DNA of 38,662 bases, taken from Nocardia cyriacigeorgica. GTDB taxonomy: Bacteria > Actinomycetota > Actinomycetes > Mycobacteriales > Mycobacteriaceae. The stretch covers positions 1 to 38,662 of the forward strand of contig NZ_JARWNX010000016.1 in assembly GCF_029868385.1 (NCBI RefSeq), written 5' to 3'. The notes beneath the pieces were generated by a model. It was not told the DNA's origin. It saw only the letters and a list, made by a program, of their open reading frames with translations, and did no database searches. Position numbers and translations under genes: made by a program. The first letter of the stretch is position 1, and each line of letters begins with the position of its first letter. Positions 30,492-38,573 of this stretch are shown piece after piece.

Positions 30492-31286
30492 ATGGACGAG
30501 GTATTCAAAGCGCTGTCCGATCCCAGCCGCAGACGGCTGCTGGACAGCCTCCAGGCCCGCAATGGGCAGAGCCTGCGGGAACTGTGCTCGGGCCTGGATA
30601 TGGCGCGCCAATCGGTCAGCAAGCATCTGGCCGTCCTGGAGGCCGCCAACCTGGTCACCACCCGGCGTAGCGGCCGCGAAAAACTGCACTATCTCAATGC
30701 CGAGCCCATCAATGCCATCGCCGACCGCTGGATCAACCGCTATCACCGCGCGCGGGTACACACCCTCGCCGACCTGAAATCCGCATTGGAGACAAGTCCG
30801 ATGAGCGACACCGAATTCGTCTACACCACCTTCATCAAGACCACACCGGAGAAGCTGTGGCAGGCCCTCACCGACCCGGCCTTCACCAGCCGCTACTGGG
30901 GCGCCACCTTCGACACCGATTGGCGCACCGGATCGGAAATGGTCTGGAAACAAGGCAATTGGGTCGGAAAGGACCCGGAGCAAGTGGTGCTCGAGTCCGA
31001 ACCGCCGCGCAGACTCTCCTATACCTGGCACACCATCGGCCCGGAATTCGCCGCCGAGGTCGGTATGGACCCGGCCGAACTCGCGGAATGGTCGGCCGAA
31101 TCACGCTCCAAGGTCACCTTCGAGATCGAGCCGCAGGGTGAGGTCGTGAAGCTGACCGTCGTCCATGACGGCTTCGACCCCGGCAGCCGGGTACTCGAGG
31201 GAGTTCAGGGCGGTTGGCCCGCGATTCTGTCGAGCCTCAAAACCCTGCTGGAAACCGGGGATGTGCTGCCCGAACCCGCGCAGTAG
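30492..31286 (+). CDS. ArsR-type repressor fused to SRPBCC/AHSA1 domain
   Basis: 264 residues from ATG 30492. Residues 1-95 are an ArsR-like winged helix-turn-helix (EVFKALSDPSRRRLLDSLQA, CSGLDMARQSVSKHLAVLE) without the metal-binding CxC of metal sensors. Residues 105-255 are an AHSA1-type SRPBCC fold (FIKTTPEKLWQALTDPAFTS, RYWGATFDTDWRTGSEMVWK), a hydrophobic ligand pocket. The second domain begins at MSDTEF, so the gene looks like a fusion of two usually adjacent genes. It would be a one-component sensor. Targets are probably its own promoter and the divergent ABC exporter. Confidence 0.9.
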   Translation: MDEVFKALSDPSRRRLLDSLQARNGQSLRELCSGLDMARQSVSKHLAVLEAANLVTTRRSGREKLHYLNAEPINAIADRWINRYHRARVHTLADLKSALETSPMSDTEFVYTTFIKTTPEKLWQALTDPAFTSRYWGATFDTDWRTGSEMVWKQGNWVGKDPEQVVLESEPPRRLSYTWHTIGPEFAAEVGMDPAELAEWSAESRSKVTFEIEPQGEVVKLTVVHDGFDPGSRVLEGVQGGWPAILSSLKTLLETGDVLPEPAQ

Positions 31287-31334
31287 CAGCCGGTGGATCG
31301 ACGCCGGTCGGCCGCGCCGATCCACCGGCAGCGG

Positions 31335-33044
31335 TTACCGCACGTCGCAGGTGCCCTTGTCGACGACGGCGCTGTCGTGCACCCAGATCAAGGACGACAG
31401 CCCGGTCGAGCACTCGCCGCCACCGCCGAAGGACAGCCAACCCCAGCTGGCGGGGTTCGCGAATGCTTGGGCGAGGGCGTCGAAATCGGCTTCGTCGATA
31501 TAGCTGCGGAACCCGATGCCCATACTCACGTCCAGGGTGATCGATTCGCCGGGGCCGATCGAGGACATATGGAAGCTGCGTTCCTCAGCAATGATGCCCC
31601 CGCAATAGCCGGGCTGTTCTTCATTGCCCGCGACGGCTATCGACGCGGGCTGGAACAGGCCCAGCTGACAGATCGGTGAGGAGACCGGCCACCACGCGTA
31701 GATCTCGCCCGGACGCGGACTCGACGGCGCATTGCGGTCGGTGAGCATATTGGTGATCGTGATCTCGCCGCTGGCGTTGAAATTGAAAGCAGCTTCTCCC
31801 GGTGGTGAATTGCTGATGTCTTTCCACGGCTGGTAGATATCGACGCTGAACGATGTCTGATAGCGGTAGCCGTCGTCGTTGGAGTAGCTGAATTCATCGG
31901 CGAGGGTCATCGCCGGGGCGTCCTCGCCCGACCCACCGCCATCGGACCCACTCTGCGAGCCACCGCCCGCCTCTGCCTGCGCCGATACCCCATACGCGGC
32001 CGAAGCGCTCGACGTATCGTCTCGGTTGACGGCGATCACCACTCCGGTGGTACCGGCCAGAAGTAGGGCGACACCGGCCGCGATCAACCCGCCGATGCGG
32101 ACATTGGTTCGTTTCGATTTGTCGATGTCGCCGCCTGCGATATCGACATCGCGCATTTCGACCGAACCGCCAGCGGTGATATTGCCGGTGGACGTTCCTC
32201 GGTGGTGTGCGGTCACATGATTCGCTGGCGTGGGTCCGGGCGGCGGGGGCGGCGCGGGTATGGCTGGCTGCTGGCCCGTATTCTGTCGCGGCTGTTCGGT
32301 GCTCGCCGGTTTCTGCGTGTGATCGATCGCGGCGGCGAGCCCGACCGCGAACGATGCCGCATTGCGTGCCGCGATCGGTTGCCAACCGGCATTGTCGGCG
32401 TCTTGTTTGGCGCCGTCGGCGTGGTCGCAGATGCCGCGTACGGCGATCGTCGGTGTCGAATCGTGCAGTTGCCCCGCCAAAGCGACGCCCGCGCTCTCCA
32501 TTTCGATCGCCACGGCGTCGTTGTAATGCGAATGCAGCAGTTCGCTCTCCGGGCCGGTGCTCGAGTTGAGGGCGATATCGCCTGCCGCAACGGGCTCGAA
32601 GTGCACTGCGGCAGTGGTTTCCGCGGCTTCGGGCCAGGACTTGGATCGATTCACGTGTTTGGCGAGCTGGACGAGCCGGTGCGAGGTGTCCCAGGCTCGT
32701 GGGCGGGCCAGGAACTCGTCCTGGTCGACCCGCCCGCCGTGGAACGCGTACACCCGAGTGGCTACCACGACATCGCCGAGCGCGATCCAATTCCGCAGCC
32801 CACCTGCGATGCCGACGAAAAGTACTGCGGTCGGCTGGAATTCGGCGATCGCACGTTCGGTGATGGCCGCTGCGTTCGCGGTGCCCATGCCGATGACCGC
32901 CAGCGCGACCGAGCACTGCGGCAGGACCGCCAGGTGGCCCACCTCGAACACGGTGCCCGCCGGATGGTGATGAGTTCGTAGGCCGCCGAGGTGGGCTCGT
33001 ACCGCCGCGCCTTCGAGGTCGAGTGCAGTCAAGATCACGATCAT
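31335..33044 (-). CDS. Membrane-anchored MTA/SAH-nucleosidase-like protein with predicted outside domain
   Basis: 569 residues from ATG 33044 (GGAGGGG upstream). Residues 1-240 form a PNP/UDP-family nucleosidase: ILTALDLEGAAV (Glu 11), FVGIAGGL, AIEMESAGVAL (180-190), and RGICDHADG with the expected catalytic Asp 207. A Pro-rich linker (260-275) and a GNITAGGSVEMRDVDIAGGD strand repeat follow. KSKRTNVR precedes one membrane helix (318-339), and then come a Gly/Ser linker and a beta-rich 190-residue domain with four Cys (459, 481, 545, 566). The basic residues before the helix place the enzyme inside and the last domain outside. This nucleosidase type is known in actinobacterial NLR-like conflict proteins. 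Here it looks like a receptor-linked effector (inference). Confidence 0.85.
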   Translation of the reverse strand: MIVILTALDLEGAAVRAHLGGLRTHHHPAGTVFEVGHLAVLPQCSVALAVIGMGTANAAAITERAIAEFQPTAVLFVGIAGGLRNWIALGDVVVATRVYAFHGGRVDQDEFLARPRAWDTSHRLVQLAKHVNRSKSWPEAAETTAAVHFEPVAAGDIALNSSTGPESELLHSHYNDAVAIEMESAGVALAGQLHDSTPTIAVRGICDHADGAKQDADNAGWQPIAARNAASFAVGLAAAIDHTQKPASTEQPRQNTGQQPAIPAPPPPPGPTPANHVTAHHRGTSTGNITAGGSVEMRDVDIAGGDIDKSKRTNVRIGGLIAAGVALLLAGTTGVVIAVNRDDTSSASAAYGVSAQAEAGGGSQSGSDGGGSGEDAPAMTLADEFSYSNDDGYRYQTSFSVDIYQPWKDISNSPPGEAAFNFNASGEITITNMLTDRNAPSSPRPGEIYAWWPVSSPICQLGLFQPASIAVAGNEEQPGYCGGIIAEERSFHMSSIGPGESITLDVSMGIGFRSYIDEADFDALAQAFANPASWGWLSFGGGGECSTGLSSLIWVHDSAVVDKGTCDVR

Positions 33045-33076
33045 CGGATTCCCCTCCGCCTTCTTCTGAGAATCCC

Positions 33077-33105
33077 ACGGTAGCGGTGGGCTGACTTTTC
33101 GTCAA
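33077..33105 (-). promoter_or_regulatory. Promoter of the nucleosidase gene
   Basis: On the minus strand, TTGACG (33105-33100), 17 bases and TACCGT (33082-33077), about 32 bases ahead of the ATG at 33044. It would be a reasonable housekeeping promoter. Confidence 0.5.
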
Positions 33106-33212
33106 GATGACAGTTTATGGCTGCTTGGTCGAAACCGTGCTGTTCCAGCGGGATCGGTACCTGGAGACGGGTCATCGTTATTGTTGAAGTGACCCTTAGC
33201 TAGGCTCAGGTC

Positions 33213-33920
33213 ATGGACGACGAGTGGGAGATTCCGGCGGTAGCGGTCGCGGTCGATCTTGTCGTGCTCACGATCAGATCGGGCCAACTGCAAGTGTTGC
33301 TCATCGAGCGCGATATCGAGCCGTATCGCGGCAAGCTGGCCCTACCGGGTGGATTCCTCGCATCGGCCGACGAGGATCTCGACACCGCCGCCGGGCGCGA
33401 ACTGGCCGAGGAGACGGGGCTGGCATCGGAGAGCGTGCATCTGGAACAACTGCACACCTACGGTGATCCGCGCCGTGATCCGCGCCGCCGGGTCATCACC
33501 GTCGGCTATCTGGCGATCGTCCCCGATCTGCCCGAACCCGTCGCCGGTGGCGATGCCCGGTCGGCCGAATGGGCGCCGGTGCGGCAGGTACTGCGGCGCC
33601 GCACCAATCTGGCGTTCGATCACGCGCGCATCCTCACCGACGCGGTCGAACGTGCCCGGCGGCATCTGGAGTACACGACGATCGCGGCCGCATTCTGTCC
33701 GGCCCACTTCACCATTTCGGAGCTGCGGAATGTGTACGAGATCGTGTGGGGGCAAACTCTCGACGTCCGCAATTTCCATCGCAAGGTCACCGGTGTCGAG
33801 GACTTCTTGATCCCGACCGGAGAAAGAACCACCAAGAGCGGTGGGCGACCCGCAGCCCTCTACCGTCGCGGTAGAGCCGAAATACTTCACCCGCCGATCT
33901 TGCGTGAAAACCCGCGCTGA
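33213..33920 (+). CDS. NrtR-like regulator (NUDIX plus winged helix)
   Basis: 235 residues. N-terminal NUDIX domain with GGFLASADEDLDTAAGRELAEETGL-type box (the glutamate-bearing REL-EE-TG core is intact, with one extra residue before it). A C-terminal winged helix follows (FTISELRNVYEIVWGQTLD, VRNFHRKVTGVEDFLIPTG, then GRPAALYRR). This is the layout of NrtR, which represses NAD-metabolism genes and responds to ADP-ribose. No NAD genes lie nearby, so its target here may be the divergent nucleosidase gene. The start lacks a ribosome-binding site. TAGGCT at 33201-33206 could be a -10 for a leaderless message. Confidence 0.85.
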   Translation: MDDEWEIPAVAVAVDLVVLTIRSGQLQVLLIERDIEPYRGKLALPGGFLASADEDLDTAAGRELAEETGLASESVHLEQLHTYGDPRRDPRRRVITVGYLAIVPDLPEPVAGGDARSAEWAPVRQVLRRRTNLAFDHARILTDAVERARRHLEYTTIAAAFCPAHFTISELRNVYEIVWGQTLDVRNFHRKVTGVEDFLIPTGERTTKSGGRPAALYRRGRAEILHPPILRENPR

Positions 33921-34105
33921 ACTGCGCTTACCGTTGCCGTAACACCGGTTGCTGGCCGCTGCGCCGCGCACTTCGTTCCTGCGTCGAGCCCGCTGCGCTG
34001 TCGCCAGAATTGGGAGGCTCCGGCAGGCGACGACAGTGGAATGATTTCTGATTGTTGACAGATCACTGAGCGCCTGGTCGGGGGGCGATTCATGGTGTGG
34101 TCGAT

Positions 34106-34132
34106 CCGGCGCAGGTCTCTCACCTGCGCCGG
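34106..34132. terminator. Perfect 11-bp hairpin between NrtR-like and lipoprotein genes
   Basis: CCGGCGCAGGT (34106-34116) pairs with ACCTGCGCCGG (34122-34132) around the loop CTCTC. There is no T-run. It could end the NrtR-like transcript or act in the leader of the lipoprotein message, whose start lies 24 bases on. Confidence 0.6.
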
Positions 34133-34155
34133 TCCAGTGATATCAGGAAGAACAG

Positions 34156-34800
34156 GTGCGGATTATGCGGGCCGGTAGTCGGTTACGTGTGGTGTTGGGT
34201 GTTTTGCTGGCGGTGCTGGCAATGGCACTGGTGATGGCGGGCTGTTCGTCGGATGGGTCGGAATCCGATGAAGGGGGATCGAGTTCGACGACGAAGGCCG
34301 TGGCCTCGGTGACGAAGAAGGTACCGCCGACGAGTTCCGCCGCGCCGCAAGAGGGCTCGGGCGCAACCGGTGGCGATGCGGGTTCCGGCAGTGACGCCGG
34401 TTCTGGGCAAAGCGGCGGAGACTCCGGGCCGGTGGCCGGTCAGCCGGACGCCCCTGGCCACCATGAGGACTCGAACGTTCCGCATCCGCCGGAGCACTTC
34501 CCGCCGTGCGAGCCGGGCTTCTGCGGCCACGATCACTGCGGCCCCGGTGAATGCGGGGAGACGCCGCCGGGCGGCACCGACAACTGCGGTCCCGGCCAGT
34601 GCGGTGCACCCACCAACTGCGCGGGCGAACTGGACTACACGGGCGATCCGCGATCGGCCGACGAGATCAACAAGATCGGTATGCGGGATGGTAAGTGCCC
34701 CGACCCGATCCGGCCCACCCCGACCACGACCCCACCGGCCGAGACCACACCGGCGCCGACGTCCGCTCCCGAGCCGACCGTGACGACACCGGCCGCATAA
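34156..34800 (+). CDS. Cys/His-rich lipoprotein
   Basis: 214 residues from GTG 34156 (AGGAAG upstream); ATG 34165 is an alternative. Signal peptide with an Arg-rich start, a long Leu/Val/Ala core and lipobox LVMAGC. Mature region: Ser/Thr/Gly-rich linker to residue 90; then His-rich HPPEHFPPCEPGFCGHDHCG, followed by GECGETPPGG, NCGPGQCG and TNCAGELDY; then a Pro/Thr-rich tail. Eight Cys besides the lipid Cys, many in C-G-P-G-x-C-G repeats with His, suggest metal binding or a disulphide-knotted domain. No known family was recognised. It is anchored outside the cell membrane. Confidence 0.75.
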   Translation: MRIMRAGSRLRVVLGVLLAVLAMALVMAGCSSDGSESDEGGSSSTTKAVASVTKKVPPTSSAAPQEGSGATGGDAGSGSDAGSGQSGGDSGPVAGQPDAPGHHEDSNVPHPPEHFPPCEPGFCGHDHCGPGECGETPPGGTDNCGPGQCGAPTNCAGELDYTGDPRSADEINKIGMRDGKCPDPIRPTPTTTPPAETTPAPTSAPEPTVTTPAA

Positions 34801-34836
34801 CAGCAGGTCCGAGTATCTACTCGACAGCCCCGGCGG

Positions 34837-35538
34837 TCAGCCTCCGGCCCGCCGGGGCAAGCTCTCGGGCAGAGTCCAACCGCGCCAATGCGCGACGAGG
34901 CACAGCCCGGCCCCCACGATCGTCGCGCAGATCATGCCAGCGGTGGGATGTCCGGCGCTGGCGAGCGCGACCATCACGATGCTCGCCGCCAGCGCGGCCG
35001 TCGCATAGAGCGTGTTGCCGCCGAAGATGCGTGGGGTGCGGCGCAGCACGATATCGCGGACCATACCGCCGCCGACAGCCGTGATCGTTCCCAGCAGGAT
35101 GGCGGGCAGCCAGCCGAGACCGACGGCGAGCGTCTTCTGCGCGCCGGTGGCCGCCCAGCACCCGAGGGCGGCGGCGTCGACGAACAGAAACGTCCGATCC
35201 CACAGCTTGCCCTCGATCAGCAATACGAAGGCGATCAAAGCGCCCGTCAGCGCGACCAACAGATACCCGTAGTCGGTCAACGCAATCGGTGTCCCCCGCT
35301 GGAGCAGCGTATCGCGGATCAACCCGCCACCCAGTCCCGACAGGATCGCGAGCGTCACGAAGCCGATCGGATCGAACCGCTCCACCCGCGCGAGCACCCC
35401 ACCGAGGATCGCGTTGGCGAGGACACCACTCAGATCGAGCACGAAGAACAAGTCAGTGAGATCAGCTGCCGCCACCCGCACATCGTGCATGAGGTGGGCG
35501 ACGATCGTGTCGAGGCGACACGCCAATCGCGGGGACAT
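34837..35538 (-). CDS. UPF0126/TRIC-like integral membrane channel
   Basis: 233 residues from ATG 35538 (GGAG upstream); ATG 35490 is an alternative. Seven helices with two related halves, each containing a G-G-G-x-x-R-D turn: SGLGGGLIRDTLL and TAVGGGMVRDIVL. These are the signature of UPF0126 proteins, prokaryotic relatives of TRIC cation channels. The second half also has RIFGGNTLYATAALAASIV. It is probably a potassium or monovalent cation channel in the cytoplasmic membrane. It stands alone. Confidence 0.9.
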   Translation of the reverse strand: MSPRLACRLDTIVAHLMHDVRVAAADLTDLFFVLDLSGVLANAILGGVLARVERFDPIGFVTLAILSGLGGGLIRDTLLQRGTPIALTDYGYLLVALTGALIAFVLLIEGKLWDRTFLFVDAAALGCWAATGAQKTLAVGLGWLPAILLGTITAVGGGMVRDIVLRRTPRIFGGNTLYATAALAASIVMVALASAGHPTAGMICATIVGAGLCLVAHWRGWTLPESLPRRAGG

Positions 35539-35853
35539 CCGACTCCGGCGCGTCGCTGACGTCAGGTCCAAAACGCATCGACACCGATCTGTCTGCCGAT
35601 GGTTGGGGGGGTCGTGCCGCTGATAGCGGCAATGGCGATGCCTGCGAGCAATGCGATGGGCGCACATGGTCATCGCTGCGGTGGATGCATGGGGTTGCGG
35701 CCGAGCGCTATACCGGGCCTGAGTTGTGGCCCCAGCTCTGTCTGCTCGGCGCCCGTGACAACAGCGGACCAGATAGCCCGATTAGTTCGATCACTCGAGC
35801 GATAATATCGGCCTGAATGAAATTATTGTGTGCAGTTCTGATATTATTGGGTA
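35539..35853. other. Intergenic stretch with AT-rich AbiE leader
   Basis: No gene. The last 60 bases are markedly AT-rich and contain GATAATATC (35801-35809) and GATATTATT (35840-35848), an 8-of-9 inverted repeat. TATTAT at 35842-35847 ends 6 bases before the antitoxin ATG, so it may be a -10 box for a leaderless message. AbiEi antitoxins bind inverted repeats at such places to repress their own operon. Confidence 0.5.
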
Positions 35854-36702
35854 ATGTTGAGCGGACCGCTGCTGGAGCTGGCCGCCCTCGGCGAAGAGCA
35901 GTGGGGCCTGTTCACCAGCCGACAGGCGGCGGTGGAGTTCGGGGTGACACCTTTACAACTCAAACGGTTGACCGATCGTGGGCACCTGGTCCGCATACTG
36001 CACGGCGTCTATCGGATCGCGGGTGTCCCGGATTCGCCACTGGACGCGATTCGCGGGGCGTGGTTGGCGTTGGAACCGGCCCGGACCGCCGCCGCTCGGC
36101 TCGCCGACGCGGTCCCGCTCGGCGTGGTGTCTCATCGCTCCGCCGCCGCGTTGCAGGAGTTCGGCGATCTCGACGCCGACATTCATCAGTTCACCGTCGC
36201 CCGTCATCGGCGCAGCCGGAGCAATGATGTCGCCTTCTATGTCGCCACGCTCGATTCCGACGAGTGGTACCTCGTCGACGGGCTTCCCGTCACCCGCCCG
36301 CTGCGCACCGTCACCGATCTCGCCGCCGCCCACACCGACGGTGGGCATCTGGCAAGCGTCGTGCGCGACGCCATCCTCAGTGGCGGCACCACCTCGGCCG
36401 ATATCGCCGAAGCGCTGAGGCCTTATGCCCACTACTACGGAGTCCGGCCCGGCGACGGCGCCGAGGTCGTCCGGACGTTCATCCACACCGCCGGAGTACC
36501 ATCCGCCGCGGTCGACCTCGCACGACCCGACGTCGGGTCGCTGACGCCGGAAATGCAGAACGCCGTCAAGAGCGCGGTTCTCGAAGTACTCGGCGCCAGG
36601 CACCTCGCACTCGGCGGCAGCCGCCTCGTCGACGCGCTGCTCGCTGTCGAGGCCGCCGATCCGGCCGCCGTCGACCCATCCCACATGCAGGAGCCACGCT
36701 GA
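35854..36702 (+). CDS. abiEi: AbiEi-type antitoxin and repressor
   Basis: 282 residues. N-terminal helix-turn-helix (LFTSRQAAVEFGVTPLQLKR, then LTDRGHLVRILHGVYRIAGV) followed by the AbiEi domain (LGVVSHRSAAALQEFGDLDA, GLPVTRPLRTVTDLAAAH). In type IV AbiE systems the antitoxin counters the nucleotidyltransferase toxin without binding it and represses the operon. The stop overlaps the toxin start. The last residues (HMQEPR) run into the ribosome-binding site of the toxin gene. It is one half of a phage-abortive-infection or stabilisation module. Confidence 0.9.
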   Translation: MLSGPLLELAALGEEQWGLFTSRQAAVEFGVTPLQLKRLTDRGHLVRILHGVYRIAGVPDSPLDAIRGAWLALEPARTAAARLADAVPLGVVSHRSAAALQEFGDLDADIHQFTVARHRRSRSNDVAFYVATLDSDEWYLVDGLPVTRPLRTVTDLAAAHTDGGHLASVVRDAILSGGTTSADIAEALRPYAHYYGVRPGDGAEVVRTFIHTAGVPSAAVDLARPDVGSLTPEMQNAVKSAVLEVLGARHLALGGSRLVDALLAVEAADPAAVDPSHMQEPR

Positions 36703-37616
36703 CCAAGACACCCCGACGAGATGCCGCTGCCTTTCAGGCGTCTCTCAAAGCCAAGGCCAGCTCCGTCGCCACACGGACCGGTCGCCCCACTGAGCAGATC
36801 CACCGTGAGGTCTACCTGTTGAGGTTCCTCGCGCGAGTCTTCGTCGACCCGGACAGCCCCTGGGTGCTCAAAGGGGGCGGTGGATTGCTGGTGCGCATCA
36901 ACGAAGGCGCCCGCTACAGCCAAGACGCTGATTTGATGCGCACCGATGTCACCGCCGAGGAAGCGATCGCCGAACTTCAAGGTCTCCTGGCCCGGGTCAC
37001 CGATCTGGATCCGCTCACCTTTCAGGTCAAACGCAGTAAATCCAACATCGGTGGGCTGGACTCGGCGCGCCTGACCGCTGAGGTCTATTACGGGCCGAAG
37101 AGGTTGCACAGCTTCCCGATCGACCTGTCGATCCGATCCACCCTCGCGGCTGGTACCGATCACGTCGTGCCGACCTCGATCATCGATCTCGACGGCTTCT
37201 CCGACCTGCCTGCGTTCAAGGTGCTGTCGTTGGCCGACCAGGTGGGCGACAAGGTTGCCGCGATGTACCAGGGCTACGGCCCCACTGGTGCCACTCCCTC
37301 GACCCGCTATCACGATCTGGTCGACCTGCATCTGATCATCGCCCGCTTTCCTATCGATGCTGCTGCCACCACCGCTGCGCTACGACTCCAACAGCAACGG
37401 CGTGCGAATCTCGCGCTCCCACTGTCGGTGGCGAGTCCCGGCCCACAGTGGGCGGTCGGATATCGGACCGAAGCGCGAAATGCCAAGCTCGATCCTCGGT
37501 TACATGCCCTCGACGAGGCGCTGGCCGCGCTGGCGGTGTTCCTCGATCCGCTGCTCGACGGCACCAGATCTGCCGGTACCTGGAATCCGCTGGCGCAGGG
37601 TTGGTCTGAGTCGTAG
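36699..37616 (+). CDS. abiEii: AbiEii-type nucleotidyltransferase toxin, CTG start
   Basis: 305 residues from CTG 36699, which overlaps the antitoxin stop (CTGA) and follows AGGAG by 5 bases. No ATG, GTG or TTG exists in frame between there and the conserved core, and the frame upstream is a shadow of abiEi. The core has VLKGGGGLLVRINEGARYSQ followed by DADLM, the G-G...D-x-D nucleotidyltransferase motif (Asp 76, Asp 78). Later come DLSIRSTL and AFKVLSLADQVGDKVAAMYQ, typical of AbiEii/DUF1814. It would transfer nucleotides to tRNA or another acceptor and stop growth during phage infection. Confidence 0.88.
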   Translation: MTKTPRRDAAAFQASLKAKASSVATRTGRPTEQIHREVYLLRFLARVFVDPDSPWVLKGGGGLLVRINEGARYSQDADLMRTDVTAEEAIAELQGLLARVTDLDPLTFQVKRSKSNIGGLDSARLTAEVYYGPKRLHSFPIDLSIRSTLAAGTDHVVPTSIIDLDGFSDLPAFKVLSLADQVGDKVAAMYQGYGPTGATPSTRYHDLVDLHLIIARFPIDAAATTAALRLQQQRRANLALPLSVASPGPQWAVGYRTEARNAKLDPRLHALDEALAALAVFLDPLLDGTRSAGTWNPLAQGWSES

Positions 37617-37729
37617 TACGTGAGGTCATTCGTAGGTGCGTCTGCCATGACCACCGGACCGCGGCCCGATCAGCGGACGCGCCGCCGGATGTTCGTGGGG
37701 GCCTACTCGACCTGCCATAGTGTGAGCGG

Positions 37730-38314
37730 GTGCGCGGTGAGGGGCTGTTGGAACTCTGGCAACGCCGTTGGCCTGGGTGTTCGCCGATGGCTGGTGAGCT
37801 GAAGTATGCCTATCGGGATCGGTGGGTTCGGTTTCACAGTTTGCCGGGGTCCACGCGTTATCCGGGTACTGCCGAGGAGTACGGGATTGTGCTCGACCGG
37901 TACAACACGGTTCTGAACGAGTTGTTCGCGGGGCAAGAGGTCTATCTCATCACCTGTGACTGGTCCGACGGCCCGGAGCCGGGCGTGCGACCGGATGACC
38001 ACACGCGGTGGCATCCCGGTGCCCGCTACTGGACCTCGGTCTGCAACGACCCGACCGAGACCGACCCCGATTTCATCTCCTACACCCACTTGTTCGTCAG
38101 CCGGATCCCTTGGCAGCCCGGCGCACTCGACGAACTGCTGCGCGCCGTGGCCGACGACTCCACCGCGGGCGTCATGATCACTGATCTGACCATGGAGCGG
38201 ATCCACCACCCCTACGACGGCGGTGCGGACGTCCTGCTACCCACGACCGCCGAACGAGATGAACTCGGGCACAGGTACGCAGACTGGCTTTCCCCGCACC
38301 CGGAAGGTCTCTGA
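37730..38314 (+). CDS. DUF3885-like protein
   Basis: 194 residues from GTG 37730. Contains YAYRDRWVRFHSLPGSTRYP, EEYGIVLDRYNTVLNELFAG, LITCDWSD and a long acidic C-terminus. This resembles DUF3885 proteins, which are small cytosolic proteins of unknown function found next to toxin and immunity genes. There is no ribosome-binding site. CATAGT at 37716-37721 could be a -10 box for a near-leaderless message. It may be an unrelated cargo gene or an immunity-like protein following the AbiE pair. Confidence 0.72.
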   Translation: MRGEGLLELWQRRWPGCSPMAGELKYAYRDRWVRFHSLPGSTRYPGTAEEYGIVLDRYNTVLNELFAGQEVYLITCDWSDGPEPGVRPDDHTRWHPGARYWTSVCNDPTETDPDFISYTHLFVSRIPWQPGALDELLRAVADDSTAGVMITDLTMERIHHPYDGGADVLLPTTAERDELGHRYADWLSPHPEGL

Positions 38315-38573
38315 GGTTGCGTCAGCGCTGCTGAGGCTTGGTTACCAATTATGTTGATATAGAACAGATTTGGCCCTTCCAGTATGATAGTTTGGGTTCG
38401 GGGTTCTTGGGGTGGTGTTTTGGTGTCATCAGCGAACCATCTGCTGTGGGTGTGATGTGGTGGGTGCGGGCCGGTGGGCCCGGATGGTGTGAATGCCCAG
38501 CATGTTTTCCGCGGCAGTGTCATTGCTCTACCCGTTTGCGGGTCGATCGGCCCGCCCTCGATGGGGAGGACCC

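Noticed and set aside
31894..33105. 403-codon minus-strand ORF overlapping the nucleosidase gene
   Set aside because: Extremely Arg-rich frame-shadow of the nucleosidase gene, whose motifs and ribosome-binding site are clear.
38354..38388. TTGATA and TATGAT as a promoter pair for the last gene
   Set aside because: The spacer is 23 bases, too long for a normal -35/-10 pair; only the TATGAT box is mentioned as a possibility.
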